The translations under genes and the position numbers were made by a program. Positions 14,814 through 29,828 of a stretch of DNA of 64,000 nucleotides are shown in pieces (position 1 is the first letter of the stretch; the number at the start of each line of letters is the position of its first letter). Under the pieces are notes generated by a model that did not search any database, was not told the origin of the DNA, and worked only from the letters and a program-made list of their open reading frames with translations. Source of the DNA: Cenococcum geophilum 1.58 (lineage: Eukaryota; Ascomycota; Dothideomycetes; Gloniales; Gloniaceae); contig KV748193.1 of NCBI GenBank assembly GCA_001692895.1, positions 310,001-374,000 of the forward strand, read 5' to 3'.

Positions 14814-15084
14814 TGTTCGTACTAATTTAATAGCACGAGTGAGTTATATCCCGGGGCACGAAATACGTATAGTATTATATGCTCTTTGGGATGGTGGTGA
14901 CTATTGATTATATAAAGCAGACTACGTGGTCTATATACTGATGCACCTCCCCCCTAATTAGTTAGTGCTTTATAAGTGCACTAGATACGTAAGTGGGTGG
15001 TTAGTATACCGAACGCGTAATTGCGTACTCGGTGCACCAAATGTATAAGCACGCGGTTAGTATAAAAGGTACTGTAATTATACA
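14814..15084 (-). repeat. LTR of copia C (left)
   Basis: This 271-bp copy pairs with 20838-21108. It begins TGTTCGTACTAATTTAATAG and ends TGTAATTATACA. It contains a CACCTCCCCCCTAATTAG block shared exactly with the partner. It is preceded by the GTATT target duplication. Confidence 0.94.
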
Positions 15085-18000
15085 CTGGCGGTACTTGAAA
15101 AATAAAACCACCTGTATATAGCCTCCGTAATTGCTTTAATAAAACTATAAAACACAAAGGAAAATACATAGAAAATCTCTCCTAAGGTGCCTTCTGGGTT
15201 GCCTTCCAAATAGTACTCCAAGCTGGCCGTAAGTCCTGCTTACGGTCCGTAAAATGAACTATACGGCCGTTTAACGGGCCGTAAATGCACNATACGGCCT
15301 TCCGACGGGCCGTNNCTNAACCNTAAATGCTCCNTTAGTCTCGCTCTACCCATTCTATAACCTTTAGGTTAAGCTTGTTCGTGTTAATTAGGGTTTTAAG
15401 AGCTTAATACGGCTTTACCTTAGTCATAGCGTCTACTAGGTTATCTCCGCTGCTGATCTATTTGACCTCCGTAATCTCATGTTATTCATAGGCCTAACAT
15501 AAGCATATTAGGTCGACTATGAGCCTCTTCTCTTATATCGTACCTAGTTTAACTAGGCAGTTGTAAAGGGACTTTAAATCAGTGCATAAAACCAGGGGTA
15601 ACTGCTCCAGTTATAGAATCTTCTAGACCGTTAATTTAATTACGGCTGCTATATTAAAGCCATGGGCTAGTATATATAGTTTAGAAGCTAGTACACTTCA
15701 GGTTACTCGTTTATACTTAATTAAGGACTAATACAGTATATTTACGTCCTAATTACGGTCCGTAAGTATAATTACAAAGCCAATTTGTAATAATAGGTCT
15801 TTATTATTAGTAAAAGATGCATCCGTAAATACTAGTAGGCTAAGGGAATTTAGGTCTAGTGGTATAAAAGTAAGTCCCCTTACTGCATTGTCGATTTGCC
15901 ACTAGATGCGCTTATTAAGCTACTTAATATTTTCTTCTTATAGGTCTACTGCCTGGGCCGTAAAGGATAGGTTATAGGTAGATTTAGGTTAATAGACTAT
16001 AGCAATATAGGCGCCTCTTACACGCTGTGCAGCGTATCAGTCCTTTATATTTACGGTCTTATAGGTCTCTCTATAGGAACTGGTAAGGTCCGTAGGCTTT
16101 ACTATAACAGGCTTTAGGTTTTATACTTAGCGTTCCTAAGTTAGCTTAATTAGGTTGCCCTTTTATATAATTAAGCCTCCATTAAACTTAATTAGAGTCT
16201 ACTTAGTTAACTACTCTTACGGCTTTGCTAAGAACTTTGCCTTTTATAGTTTAGTTTCTTTAGCGTCCGCAAAGGTTTAGTCTGCTAGAAAGAGGGTATT
16301 ATTGGTTTAAAGTCCAACAATACTAAGGCTGTTTAATGGGGTGTATAAGAGGCAGGAGTTATAGGTTAACTATTCCATTTTAAGTTTACTAACGTAATGC
16401 TAGTAGTACGTCTTAAACTAATAGTTTCCGGCTTCTGGTACTCCATAAAGAGGTTTTATAACCCATAAAATTGTTCTTAGTTGTAGGTTAAGCTCATAGG
16501 GTAATTATATAAAGATATCCCTACTTAGGTAGGTGTTAGACTGTATATAGGCTTGCGAGATATCCCGTAAATAGAGGGCTACGGGCTTAGTTTACTATAG
16601 TCTAGGCGTAAGTGCAAGTATAATCCGTTAACTAACTTATTAAATTGTAGGCGATTGCGTAAGGACTAGGTCCTTTCCCTAGTCGTTATAAGCTTATACA
16701 ACAAGCCTTAATTTCTTAAAGGCTTTATTAGTACTAGGGTGCTTAATCTTATTAATAAAGCGTAAGTTAAATATACGGGCGCCTTACAGAACGTCTCTTT
16801 CTATTACAACCACAAAGATACCCTTTTTAAGTAGTCTGTTAATTTCTTTATGTCGTAAGTCCGTAAACGGGGTTTCCTATACTAGAACTAATATATCTAT
16901 AGGCGGAGATTGCCTTATAGATATTCCTACGGAGGTTAGGTAATTCTCTATTATAGGGTTCTTAGTTATAGGGTGCTTTCGGGGGCGTCCTTAACCACAT
17001 TTTACGGCAGGTTTAGCGGGTTTAGTAGGTTTATAGGGGACTTCTATAGCAGGTATAGGTGCTTCTAGTTCGTCTAAAGGCAGGGGTGCTTCCAGTCTAT
17101 CTGGTTTGGCGGGTGCTTCTAGTTTATCTGGTTCGATAGGTATTTCTAGTTTATCTAGCTTAACGTCATAGTTGTCTTTGGGCCGAAAGTAGGGTTTTAC
17201 GGACGTGCTTCTAAAGCTAGTTGGCCCACTAGGGAGTTATACGCAGCACGTCTCGTTTTCTACGGCTAGTAGGCGATAAGGTCCATTCTAATTGCCGCTT
17301 TTACGCCATATAAGGACTTTAGAGTTAAGCGGGAGGTCGTGTACTGAGGTTATATTAGGTCCGTTACAGTAGTGTAGGGCGTTATTAACAGTTTGTTTGG
17401 CCCGTAGCTTAACTATCTTAGCTATTGCCTTTTGTATTGCGGCTGCTTATTCTATAATAGACGGGGCAGGAAGATCCAGTTTGCTTATCCTTAGGTAGGC
17501 TCTATAGACTAAGAGGGTAGGTACTAGTCCGTCCGGGCTAGCAGTGTTATTAATAGCTTTTACGGCCATCTATAGAGCCAGTTCCTTTTAGATATCCTTA
17601 CATTCGTCCGTAATAATCTAGTAAGCTCTCCGTAAGGCTAGGTAAGTTTACTTAATAAGCCTAACGGACCAATGCGCCTTAACTAGAACGGCTTTTGTTA
17701 ATATAGCTATGGCCGTAGCATACTGCTGGAATTCCTTACTAATAAAGTTCCTATTAGCGTCGTGGGTAATATACTACGGGGGTTTAATGTATATATCGAT
17801 CCAGCAGGTCCGTAAAATATCCTAGGTATACTTTATAGATATATTTTATAACTAATAGGCGGCTTAATAACGGGTTACCTTATCAATTATATATAGTACT
17901 AGGCTGCCGTTAATATACATAATGTCTACGTACACTAAGTAGTTAAAGTTAAGATCCTTATAAAGGGTGAACTTAAATCGGCCTAGAGAACGTCCGTATT

Positions 18001-20837
18001 TCTAGTAGTAGGAGCAGTATTTAGTTAGGTAGTCAATTGCCTTCCTATTAACGTCGTTATGTCTAAAGCGTTTAAGGACTCTATACAGCTTTTTAGCTAA
18101 CGGGTAGCCAAAACGGCGGTATAGGCGGTGGATTTCCGTACTAGTGAGGTAGCACAGGTTATAGTTAAAAGATTCCTAAATATACGTCCGTAAGGTCTCT
18201 CCCCATATAAGGAACAAGTATCCGAATCGTCATATAATTGGTAGGGTAGCATGCTTACTTTCTAGGGTAGTTATAGGGCCAATTAGGGTATCCGTAACGT
18301 TATTGTAGTATACCTATAACCTATCTATATCCGCAAGGCAGAGTAGGAAAGGGGTGTTCGCTTTTACTACGTGGAAGTTAACTAGGCTAATTAGAGTCTT
18401 AACTACTACTAATCCGATTAATACAGTTAAGCCGATACCGAATTAGACGGTTACGGCCCTAGTTTGCGTAATATTAATGTCCGTATTGTTATTTATGGTG
18501 GTCCTATATACGAGGTATTATCCGTAGCCTGCGGTAGACTTCTTAGAGGCACCTATATCAATCATAACACCGTAGAATTCCTTGGGGGTATAGCGTTCTG
18601 TGGTAATATATGCAAATAGGTCCTGCTTATAATCTATAACGTCCATAACGGGGGTGCTTATGGAATGGTTTTCGGGCGCAACTAAGTGTATAAAAAAACG
18701 GTCGGCTAATACAGTCATAATATTAAAGGCTTAGCTATCCATAAAAGGTCCGAAAGTGGTTAGGAATGTCTCTAAGGTCTTTTATTCCTAAGCATCTAAG
18801 TTAAAGTTAATTATAAGGGCTTCTATTAACTTATTAGGGGGCTCTTCTACTTCCTCTCCTTTATATTCTAAAATGAACTAGCTAATACGGCTATCAAGTC
18901 TCTTCCTAGACTTATTATATTCTTCCTGGGTATGCCTTATAGACTAACATCCTTCCTTACCGCACATAAAGCACTTTTGGCTGGTCCGTCTGTAGGGGTA
19001 TATTTTTGTACGGGAGTTGCTATAGGGGTTACGGGTGGGACTTGGTTGGTATAGGTGCTGCTAGCGGTAGCGGCGGTCCGTAAAGTAGACGTCTAAGTCT
19101 ATTTACGGATATTAAATATCCGCAGTAAAGGCTTAAGTGCTGCCTAGTGGGTTTAAGACTTTGTATATTATAATAGAGGAGCGTAGATTATTAATAAGGC
19201 CAGTTAAGGTGTCTATAGGCTTATAATAGGCGTATTTGTAGGGCTCTACTTCCTAGCAGGCCGTAATAAGTTTATTATGCAGGAAGTTGTCTATTTAAAG
19301 CTTAGCGTTAAGGCCATACTATAGGTGCCGGAGGTCTTTAATGAGAATTTACAGGCACTCTATAGTCGATTTTTTAGTGTTTTTATTAATTACGGTCCGT
19401 AGCTTGGTCGTATTTTATTAGGTAAGGATATTACGCTTATATTCTGGTCCTTTAAAATAGTTACGGGTAGCTTTGCATAGCTTATTAAAGGGAACACCAA
19501 GGGGGTTACTTTTAAGGTTGGTGTAGTAGTGGTTAAGTACTAGGCCGCGCAGCATAGTAGAGTAGGCTTGGCTAAACTCTTGTTTAGGAATATCAGCCTT
19601 TTGGCAAAGGTCCGTAAAGATGGTTAGTTTAAAGTTAAAATTATTGTTTTTACCGCTGTACTTAGATTTGTTGGTATAGAGCTTAGCCAGGTTAGCTAGT
19701 TCCTTACTATAGGTCTTCACTTAGGTGCGTTACAGATCTATAACTTGCGAATCTGTGGCTTGTAGATATGTAGCTTGCGGATATATAGTTTGCGGATATG
19801 TGGCTTACAGATCTGTAACTTAGGTAGGTTATAGATCTATAGCTTTGTTAACGGAAGGGTTTTAGTCTATATTTTAGTTTATAGGGGTATTACGGTCTAT
19901 AACTTAGGTACTAGGTGTGCTTTAGCCTATAAGATTAATTCCGAAATCGCTTAGGTTTATAGGACGAATTTAGTTAAGTAGGTTAGGTATAAGGCTAGCA
20001 ATACTATTAAGTTTAGGAGAAGCAGAGAGATTATTCGTGGCTTTAACCTAGTTTAGGATTTTCTCTTTAGTCCATTCCGTTTGGTCCTCCTCCTATATTG
20101 TGTTATATAAGGACCGTGCAATAGTAACTTGTTTATCTTTTTTAACCTATATACCTTAGTAACGTAAAAGGGTTCGTAGGTTACGGATAGTAGTAGGGTT
20201 ACAAGTCTTAAGAATAGCTTCCGTAAAGTCCGCAAAGTCTTCCTTATATTACTCCTATAGGTCGTCGTTTAGAAGCTTATAGTGTCTGTATTTAAGGATT
20301 TTGAAATTAATATAGTTGTTAACGTCGTCCGTAGAGGTAAGGTCGACTCCTTAGCTCTACTTCTTTTAACCTTCGCTAATTTGCTTGCTTATATCTACCA
20401 TATTATATAGTGTTGTATATCTATATAAGCTGTAGCGGGTCATAGTAGCTTATAGTGGGTGGAGGAGGTCTTATAACGGTTCGTAAAATTAATTAGCAGG
20501 TCCGTAATAGTTCAAGGGGTCTTATAGTGGTCCGTAAAGGCAATTAACGGGTCCATAATGGTTTGTAGAAGGATAGAGGGTTTCCGTAAGGTCCGAAGAG
20601 GTTTAAGGTTTAAGGGGGTTAAGGATAGGGGATTCCATAAAGGTTTATATTCGCGTCTATAACTTCTAGTAAACCGTACTAAGACTTAAATAAGTATACA
20701 GAGTTAGTAATAGTCGGTAATCCCCAACTTCCGACCTTCTAGTAGGTCGTACTAGGAGTTTAAACAAGTAGTTACTGTTAAGTATCGCTCGGGGGAGGTA
20801 TTGAGTAATTGCTAATCTATGCGCGCTTACTAATCAG

Positions 20838-21108
20838 TGTTCGTACTAATTTAATAGTATAAGTAAGTCATATCCCGGGGCACGAAATACATATAGTATC
20901 GTATGCTCTTTAGGATGGTGGTAACTATCGATTATATAAAGTAGACTACGTGGTCTATATACTAATGCACCTCCCCCCTAATTAGTTAGTGCTTTATAAG
21001 TGCACTAGACGCGTAAGCGGGTGGTTAGTGCACCGAACGCGTAATTGCGTACTCGGTGCACCGAACGCGTAGGCACGCGGTTAGTACAAAAGGTGCTGTA
21101 ATTATACA
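20838..21108 (-). repeat. LTR of copia C (right)
   Basis: This is the partner of 14814-15084 with the same length and the same ends. Differences are nearly all transitions. It is followed by GTATT at 21109-21113. Confidence 0.94.
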
Positions 21109-21113
21109 GTATT

Positions 21114-22305
21114 AGATCTAACGCAGTACGTCTTATTATAAGCCTCCAGAATCCTATTATTAGATTTCTAGTTTTTTAAAAACGTATAGGTAAAATTATT
21201 TAGGTAGGACTAGTACTAGTTGTGGGTTAGCGGAGGTTAAGGTTCTATATGCAAAGGCAGGGCTAGGATACGCTGTAGAATTTACTTAAAAGAGCAGTTA
21301 GTAGGAGAATAAAGAGGCATATTAAATTAATAATAAAAAAGAAGAAAATCTTAATAATATATTAAAGATACGTCTAAATTGGATAAAGGTTAATAATGGG
21401 AAGTAAGGTGTTAAGGAAAAGGATTAAGCTTAATAAGTAAAGTGTCTTTATACTTTACCGTCTAATACCCTTTTAGTAAATAGCCGCAACCTTGCCGATA
21501 TAACTCCGTTACAATAGCGCTATTTAAAAGGAAGGAAACACGCATATAAGTTATTTAACCATCACTTCCTTATAAAAACTAACTACGCGGCTAGAGCTAC
21601 GCTAAATATATAGTACAGGACCACTAGATTTAAAAGTATACGTATTAAATCTTAAGAGATAAGTCTCTTTAACCAACTAATTAATACCTTAACCGAATTT
21701 AATAGCCTAAGGGCAAATGCGGAAGCAATACGTTAGTAACGTAGAGGATTATAAAAAAAGGATTATAAGAAAGAATTATAGACTATATCTTAGCAGTTAA
21801 AGATAATAGCAAGCTAAGGCTCTATACGTTAAATCCTATACTAAAAGGTTCTACGGAACTATACTAAAACACCAAATTGCCTATAATACTTATAATTTAT
21901 TATAAACCGGTATAAAGGCTTAAAAGCAGAGTTATATAAAAATCCCTATATTAGCCTAGGTAGTTACTAGTATACTTCTAGTAGGCTTCTAATAGGTCTT
22001 TTAGTAATCCTTACATCTTTTCTCTAGTTATATTTTTTCCTTATTAAGGTTTTTTAGGAGTTTAAAGTAGGGGTTAGATAGATAGATAATATATAGCGGT
22101 ATGCCAATACCTCTCTAATATCTCTCTAAACCTCTTCTAGGACAAGCCCTTATAATCTCCCTACTGTAAGGTAATAGCGATTAGGGGCCGACTATAAGAA
22201 GGGGGAGGGCAATATAAGGGATATTATTGCGGATACCTTAGGTTGCCCTTAGGACAACCTTTAGACGCCCCTTAGATAGTTACTAGTTACGTACTAAAGG
22301 CATAT
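21114..22305 (+). other. RIP-worn sequence, possibly the 5'/gag side of gypsy E
   Basis: No protein is firmly recognised. The stretch lies immediately left of gypsy D; because D looks inserted at a CACGT site, this sequence should once have joined 30253 onward, which is the start of gypsy E. A lysine-rich plus-strand stretch at about 21.7-21.9 kb would suit a gag region. This assignment is inference. The bases at 22301-22305 read CATAT, a RIP-changed form of CACGT. Confidence 0.4.
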
Positions 22306-22729
22306 TATAACGGAACCTTATAGCAGGAACTACGATGGGCTTATTATTAGGCTAGGTATATAGGTAAAGTAAGTTAAAGTTAATAACGTAATAATAACTA
22401 GTAGAGTGGTTGCCTAATAGATTAACTTTAATTATATTCTAAGAATTACTATAAGGAAGGAACTATCTAGGTAGGGACTATAGTCCTTTAAATATACAAC
22501 TATACTCCTAAGAAATCCTTCTTATACATAATATACGCGTGCTCTATTTACTCTAATACGAATTTTACAAATCCTATAGATTATATAGATTACCCTACGT
22601 AACCTTAGTTACTATTCCTCGTTATATAGTTCTACCAGTTCCATCCTAGACTGTGCCTAAATTAACTAACTAGCTTCTTCCGACTTTTTTCTAAGTAGTT
22701 ATAATATTGTACTTAAAGCGTCCGTAATA
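22306..22729 (-). repeat. LTR of gypsy D (left)
   Basis: This 424-bp copy pairs with 29829-30252. Both start TATAACGGAACCTTATAG and end GCGTCCGTAATA, so the original TG...CA ends appear to have been RIP-changed in both copies. Confidence 0.92.
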
Positions 22730-25700
22730 CTATCTCCCTCCTTTTTATCTTTGTTCTTAAAGATCCTAAATATCTTTAAGTTGTTTATTAGAGGTATAAT
22801 ATTCGTCTAATTAATTTAGTTAATATTATTGCTTATTATACCTAAAGTAATTTCTTCTTCCTTAACTGCTTGTCGCATTCGCACTGTTACTATAATACTA
22901 TCTCTTAGTAAGATTATACCGTCTCCGTGTTCTCGCTATTTAAAAAAGGGGTTAGTTTATATTACGTTAGTAAACCTATCTTTATAACAACCGTTCTCTT
23001 ACTTAGAATATACTAAAGTAAATATTTATTCGTCCTATAACGTTTACTTTATCTTTAATGCTAAATATACGCAACTTATTACTCTTAATAGTTGTTTAGT
23101 TCCCTAATTAATTTGTCTTAGGGTCTTATGTTTAATTTACTATTATATAGCTAGATAATAAACTGTCTATTACTTTTATATAATTATATTATTCTTAAAA
23201 TACTAAATAGGAGGCTACTAATACTTAGTAAAGGGCCCTTAAGTCCCGTCTAGCTGCGTCTACTTAGTTAATCCGTCTTAAGAAGGTTTATAAGAAGGTG
23301 TGTTTTAAGGAGTAAAAACTTATAGAATAGGGTTTATAGGAACTTAGTAATAAAAGAACGGATTTTCTTCTAATAGAGAAAGAAATAGATCTAAGTAGTT
23401 CGGCAACTGCTCTTCTTAGGTCCCCCTTAAGTAACTTATTTTTTAGCGATCCTTTTTTATTAATGCTGCCTAACCTAATTTCTTCTGATACTTTTATATC
23501 TTTCCTATAGTATTTTTTAAATTCTCTAGTAGTTCCTAGGTAGTCTTAGTGTAGCCTATCCACTTAACCTTATACTATGTTTTATCGTTAACGTCCTTAT
23601 AACTAATAATCTTTAAAACTTACTATTTATCCTCTTCTTATCCTCTATATATGTCTACTTTATAAACTAGTGGCTTAATATTCCCGTGTACTAGCTCTAG
23701 TATTGCGATATACTATATAGGGTAGATCTTTATTTTGGCTAGTAGGTCTAACTTAAATATAACCAGTAAAATCCTCTATATAATTTTAAAAGGTTTTAGT
23801 CTAATATGGTCTAACTTCTTACTTAGTTATTAACTCTTAAAATTTTTATATAGTAGCTATACTTTATCTCCCTNCTTAAGATCTNGTCCCTTAGATCTCT
23901 TANNNTTATANTACNTTTTTATTCTNTNNTATACTNTCTTTACTAATTCTATAAGGTCTATATAAAGATTTATTAATATCTTTATTTTTTCTTTAGCTGT
24001 GCTACTTATTTTCTTTACTTATTGTAGTAATAACAATATTCTTAGCTTATATCCATAATTTGCCTTAAATAGTAATGTGCCTATTCCCTTTTAAGGTATT
24101 ATATTATATATAAACTATATAATTAGTAATAGCGATACCCAATTATTCTATGCGTAATTAATATAATATCTTAGATACTGCTCTAGTGTCTAATTTAATC
24201 TTTTTATTTAACCGTCTGTTTGCGGATAATATACGGTAGAAGTTGCTACTCTAACTCCTTATTCCGCTAAGAATACTTTTTAAAATATTACTATAAATCT
24301 TAAATCTCTGTCTAATATAATTTTATTTAGTACTCCGTATCTTATAAACACTTCTTTAATATAGATTTTAGCGATATCTTCTGCTAATATTTCTTCTGTA
24401 TATGCTATAAAGTATCCCCACTTTATAAGCTTATCTACTATTACTAAAATTATGTTATAATTTTATCCGGTAATAGAATCTCTTAACTTTAGCAACTTAA
24501 TAATAAAGTCCTATAATATAACCTCCTATAGTCTCTCTAGTATTTTAATAGGTTATAGCCCTCTATATAGCTTATGCCTTATTAATTTATTCCTTTAGCA
24601 ATCTAAATATTCCTTTATAACTTTTTATACTAAGCCCTAGATTTCATTAATAATATACTCCTCCTAGAGTCTTAATACTAGGCCTATAGCTCCGTTATAT
24701 CCTTAAGTTATTTCCCTATAGAAATCTTCCATAAAATACTCCGCTATACTTTTTAGGATATACTTTACTTCTTAATACTTATATATATCCATCTATAGAT
24801 CTTCTAGCTATGCTTTTAGAATTCTTTATACCTAAAAGCTTTCTAATAACTTATAAACTCTTTCTAGTTCTTCCTAAGTTACTATAATCTTTAGATAATT
24901 ATACCTAATTAATCTATCTATATCTTTTCGCAGTAAAGCCCCTAATGGCTTCTTATTATTTTATAGTTTAGCNTTATAACTTAGAGCGTCTACCCTTATA
25001 TTATCTATACCCTTAGTATATTAAATCTTAAAATAGTATTCTATAAGTATCTCTACCTATCTAACCTATCTTTAGTTAAGTTCCTTTATTATTAGGAATC
25101 CTATTAGGTTCTTATAATCCGTCTTAACTATAAATAGTTTCTCTATACCTTATAAGAATGCTCTCTATTCCTTTAATACTATAACTATACCTAATAACTC
25201 CTTATTATAAATGTTATAGTTTAACTCTAATAGTATTATCTTCCAACTATAGTATACTACTAGGTGCCATCCGTCTTAATACCTTTATATAAAGTATGCC
25301 CCTAGTATATAGTCTAATATATCTATTTCTATAACCGTCTCTAATCCTAGTTAATAGATTTTAAGAACTAGCTCTTAGGTAAATAACTCTTTAACTCTTT
25401 TAAATAATTCTTACTATTCCTTTCCCTATGCCTATAGTTCTTCTTTCTTTATTAGTTGCGTAAATAGTTTAATATTCTTTAACTATTGCGCTATAAACCT
25501 TCTGCAGTAATTATAAAATCCTAGAAATAATTTTAACTGCGTAATATTCTCTAGTTCTTACTAATTTACTATAGCTTTAATCTTCTTTAGATATATACTA
25601 AGTTGGCCTAGTTTAATAATAAATCTAATAAAATTGGTCTTCTTAGTAAAGAACTCGCATTTCTTAATTACTACCGGCATTTATTCTTCCTATAGTCTCT

Positions 25701-28700
25701 TTAAGACCCATTTAACGTATTCTCCGTACTCTTCCTTACTTATTAAGTAGATAATAATATTATTAAGGTATACTATAACAAATTTATCTAAGTATTCTCC
25801 TAATATATTGTTAATACGCTTTTAGAATATTGCTAGTATATTTATAAGCCTAAATTATATAACTAATAGTTTATATAGTCCTTTTTTTAACCTAAAGGCT
25901 ACCTTTTATTTATTGCCTTCCTTAATCCTAATCTAATAGTACGCCTATCTCAGATCTATCTTTATAAAGATTTGCGCATTACCTATCCTGTTTTAGATTT
26001 CGCTAATTAAGGGTAAAGAATACCTATCCTTTCTAGTAATACTGTTTAACTATCTATATTCAATACACAGCCTTAATTTATTATTCTTTTTTAGTATAAA
26101 TAGTACTAGATAACCCGCTAATGACTGCGATAGTCTAATATATCCCTTTTATAAGTTCTCCTAGACAAACTCTTTTAATACTCTACCTTCTTCTTCGGTA
26201 AGCTTATAAATTAGAAAGAATTTTAAACTTATTCCTAGTTCTAATTCTATTTTATAGTCCTATACTATATACTTTAATAGCTTTTTACTTTTTAGTAACT
26301 ATAGTTTCTTACTATACTTATAGTATCTCTTTAGTATATAACTTAGTCCTTTTTCTGTTTCTTTATAGGTCGCCCCTACTTAGTACTATACTATTTTGGC
26401 TTATTGTTATATCTTACGGCATTAAGTATCCTTAATATTGACCTAACCTATAACCTAATTAATCTTTAGATTATATTTCTGTAACTAAGGCATTCCTAGT
26501 ACTGCCTTATTATTCCCTAATAGTAATATATTAAAAGATATCTTAATTTATCTCCCTTTAATAGTTAAATAAATAGGTCTTATTTTAAGATTAATAATAC
26601 CTCCTCTATAGGCTATCGGATCTCCTAAAATTATTACTAATAGGTAAGGGTGCTCCTTTTTCCTATATAGTAATCCTATTCTTTTAACTACTGCTAGTAA
26701 GATATAGTTCCTTATTGCTTTACTATCTATTAATGCTTTAAACTGTTAATCCTGCTACTTAACTTGTAAATTTAGGTGTCGTCCTTAAATTCCTTTAAGG
26801 GTCTAAGGCTTTACTACTAGTTCCCTCTGGTCCTATAGGCCTCTACTTTTCCTAACTATTAGCTGCTTAATCCTGTTTATACTTAGTCTACTTTTAGCTA
26901 ATACTTAGTTTGCTTTTTATCTTTAATATACTATAGATACGTGTTCTTTGGGCATTCCCACTACTATTATCCGTTTAGGCATTCTTTTATAAGGAATCTT
27001 TCTGGCTAAAGTATTAAGTCTCCTAACTTTTAAACTTTTACTAGGTACCAGCTATGTATATACTTAGCATTCCGGTATTTTTACTTCTTAGTTATCTAAT
27101 ACATTCTTATAGGGTATTTTTAATACTTATTCTTAGGTGCTCTATATATGTTATATATATCGTCTATATACGCAATCTATAATAATATATAGTGTGCCTA
27201 GTGCTTTAGGTTAACTCTTAGTTCGTCTTTATCCTTAAGTTTAAACCTCTATTATGTTAATCTAAACGTTATAACTTTATTCGCAGGTACTAAGATACGT
27301 CTTTTACTTCTCTAGTCCTCTAAACGCTCCTCTAGATCCTTTAATATTATAATTAAGGCTCCCTTAATATAACTTATCGCCTTTTTTATAATTGGGTAGT
27401 CTTGGATAACTTTCTCGTTTAACTATATATAGAAATCTTCCTACTTATCATTATGCCTTTGCCTATACCACTTTTAATATAGCTGCTAGAGTATATACGG
27501 CTTATCTATAAGGAAATATCTCCTTATTACTGCATCGTAATAGCCCTTTATATGTCGTTCCTTAAACCTAGTTAGAATCCCTAGATCCTCTTCTTATTCC
27601 AATTTAATAAGCCACTTAGCTCTTAGTATGCCTATTCTCGGCCTATTGGTGATTCTTTATATAGGTAATCTGTCCCTTATACGTCTTAATATACTAGATC
27701 TCTTATCTAGTTTCTGTTCTTCCTATAAGGTAATTCTTACTCTAAATTCCTTTATGGTTTCTTTCTTTTTTTGTCTTATAAGTAGATCCTTAAAGCCTTC
27801 TTACTTCCTAATCTCAGTATTAACTTTTCGATCTTTAGGCCGAATACTGTATTCCCCTAGTAAGTCTTCTAGGTCTATATACCTGTCTCTTAGTCTAGTT
27901 ACTGTTTATACTATAGATTCTTTAATCTTATTAATAGTCCTTATTTATATCTTAAAGTCTTAGTTCTATAGGATTCTTAATTCTAAGCTAGCTTCTAACT
28001 TAAGCTTTACTCCTGCCTTAGTTTAACTAGGCTTACTTAGTGTTTTTATCTTATCTTAAGAGTCTTAAATTTTACTTATCTTATTTTAAGAGTCTTATAC
28101 CTATAGGAAACTCTATCCTAAGCTTATTTATATGTCCTTAAACTAAGCTACTACCCTACTTTATCGGTTTCTATCTATTATGGGTTCTTAGGTATACCTT
28201 ATCTCATTTTAAGAATCTTAGTTATCTCTTATCTTATCTTAAGAATCTTAAGCCTTTAGCTTCTTGCCTTTATTAAGTGCCGAAGTAGTTTACTATCCTA
28301 CTTCTTTTGCGTTTTATAAAGCGATAGATATCGTATCTAGTGGGGTCTTAATCCCTACTAATGTTCCTTATTCTATAGTGGAATTATCCTCTACCTCTGT
28401 TATAACATCTCCGAGGTCTGTATACTTTTAGTAAGCTGCCTTTATTACCTTATTATTACGGAATGTTTTGCCTTTATTAAACTTATTGTCTTTAATATCC
28501 GATCTATAAACTGGTTTATTAGTTCCTTTACACTCTATAGACTTTGGCTCCTATAGCTAATAGCTTACGCTATACTTAGCGTCTTTATAAATTCGGTATA
28601 CGTTATTATAATAAAACGTAAAACTTTAGATTAAATATTCTCTTGTTCCTCGCAGTATACTATTATCCCTTTATATATATATATCTTCTACTACTAGTCT

Positions 28701-29828
28701 TGTTCCCTTTATTATATAGTAACTCTAACTATCTTTATAATCCCTTATAAAATGACCTTATTTTCCACAATTTATATAAGCTCCATCTTTAAACTATTAA
28801 CTTTGCTGTAGAGTTCGCCTAAACGTTTTCTACTACTAAAATCCCTAGTTTGGCCTCTGCGCCTTAGTCTTATAATTACTAGATCCTTAACCTCTAGGTT
28901 TTTACAGTTTCTTACTCTATCTCTTATAGGCTTCTTTAGTACCACTTAGGTCCATTAGCTCTGCGCTATACTATAGTTTCTAACTTAGCTTTAGTTAATA
29001 CGTACTCTACGCCTTATATAACTATAGAACTCTATCCTAACCTCTCTTAGCCTATTCCCTTTAGTAGATCTAATTGTTAATCTTAATTACTTAATCTATT
29101 AACTCCCTTAGGGTATCTATATCTTCTATTAGGATAATCACATTTTAGACTTTAGCCTTAAGTCCTTGTTTATACTATACTATAAGCGCCCTATTATTCT
29201 ACTTAACTTATATTACTAGCGTCTAGAACTACGTTATATACTTAATTACTAAGGTCCGTTGCGTAATGTCTTAGAGTTTTTTTTTCGCTATAGTTACCGA
29301 CTCCAGGTCTCTAAATATTTATATAAGTCGCTCTATAAACCCTTCCTAGCTTAAGAACATAAATTATACGTCTTAATTAGTAGTTATTATACCGTTTACC
29401 TATATCTCTATAAGGTAAGGCTTAAACTACTTAAGTGCTCTTCCTAATAGGAATAGTTCTACATAGGCTATTCGATCCATAGGTGTTAGTAGCTTAGCTC
29501 CTTTTTGCGTAACCTTAAAGTACATTTATATAAGGAATCCTTTAAGCTTTAATCTCTCTCCTAAGTATCTCTCTATTAATAGTAACTTAACCTTTACCGC
29601 TTCTATCCCATTAACCCTTTTTTTTAACGCTGTATTGTTTATTGTTAACTAGTTAATTACCTCTTATAACTATCCAACCGTTATAGGTTGCTGTGAATTA
29701 GTATCTATTATACTAGTATCACCTTCTAACCTTAAAGTAGTTGCCGCCGTTAATGGCGTTGTGGTAGCTGCTTTTGGTGGCATATTATTTAACTTTTTAT
29801 ACTTATTACCGTAACTAGGTAGTAATTA

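Larger units (their letters stand above)
14814..21108 (-). mobile_element. Ty1/copia LTR retrotransposon fossil C
   Basis: This is a 6.3-kb element with 271-bp LTRs and a GTATT duplication on both sides (14809-14813 and 21109-21113). Minus-strand parts follow the copia order: gag (about 20.4-18.8 kb, best preserved at 19418-19720), a zinc-knuckle-like CFMCGKEGC segment near 18.95 kb, protease (an MIDxGASKKSTAGYG segment at 18518-18718), integrase (about 18.4-17.3 kb), then reverse transcriptase and RNase H (about 16.7-15.3 kb). It is broken at many dozens of sites, RIP-type. Some N bases lie near 15.3 kb. Confidence 0.92.

Noticed and set aside
27628-27963. 111-codon hydrophobic plus-strand open frame
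   Set aside because: It is antisense to gag-pol of gypsy D; hydrophobicity follows from the complement of a Lys/Glu-rich frame.
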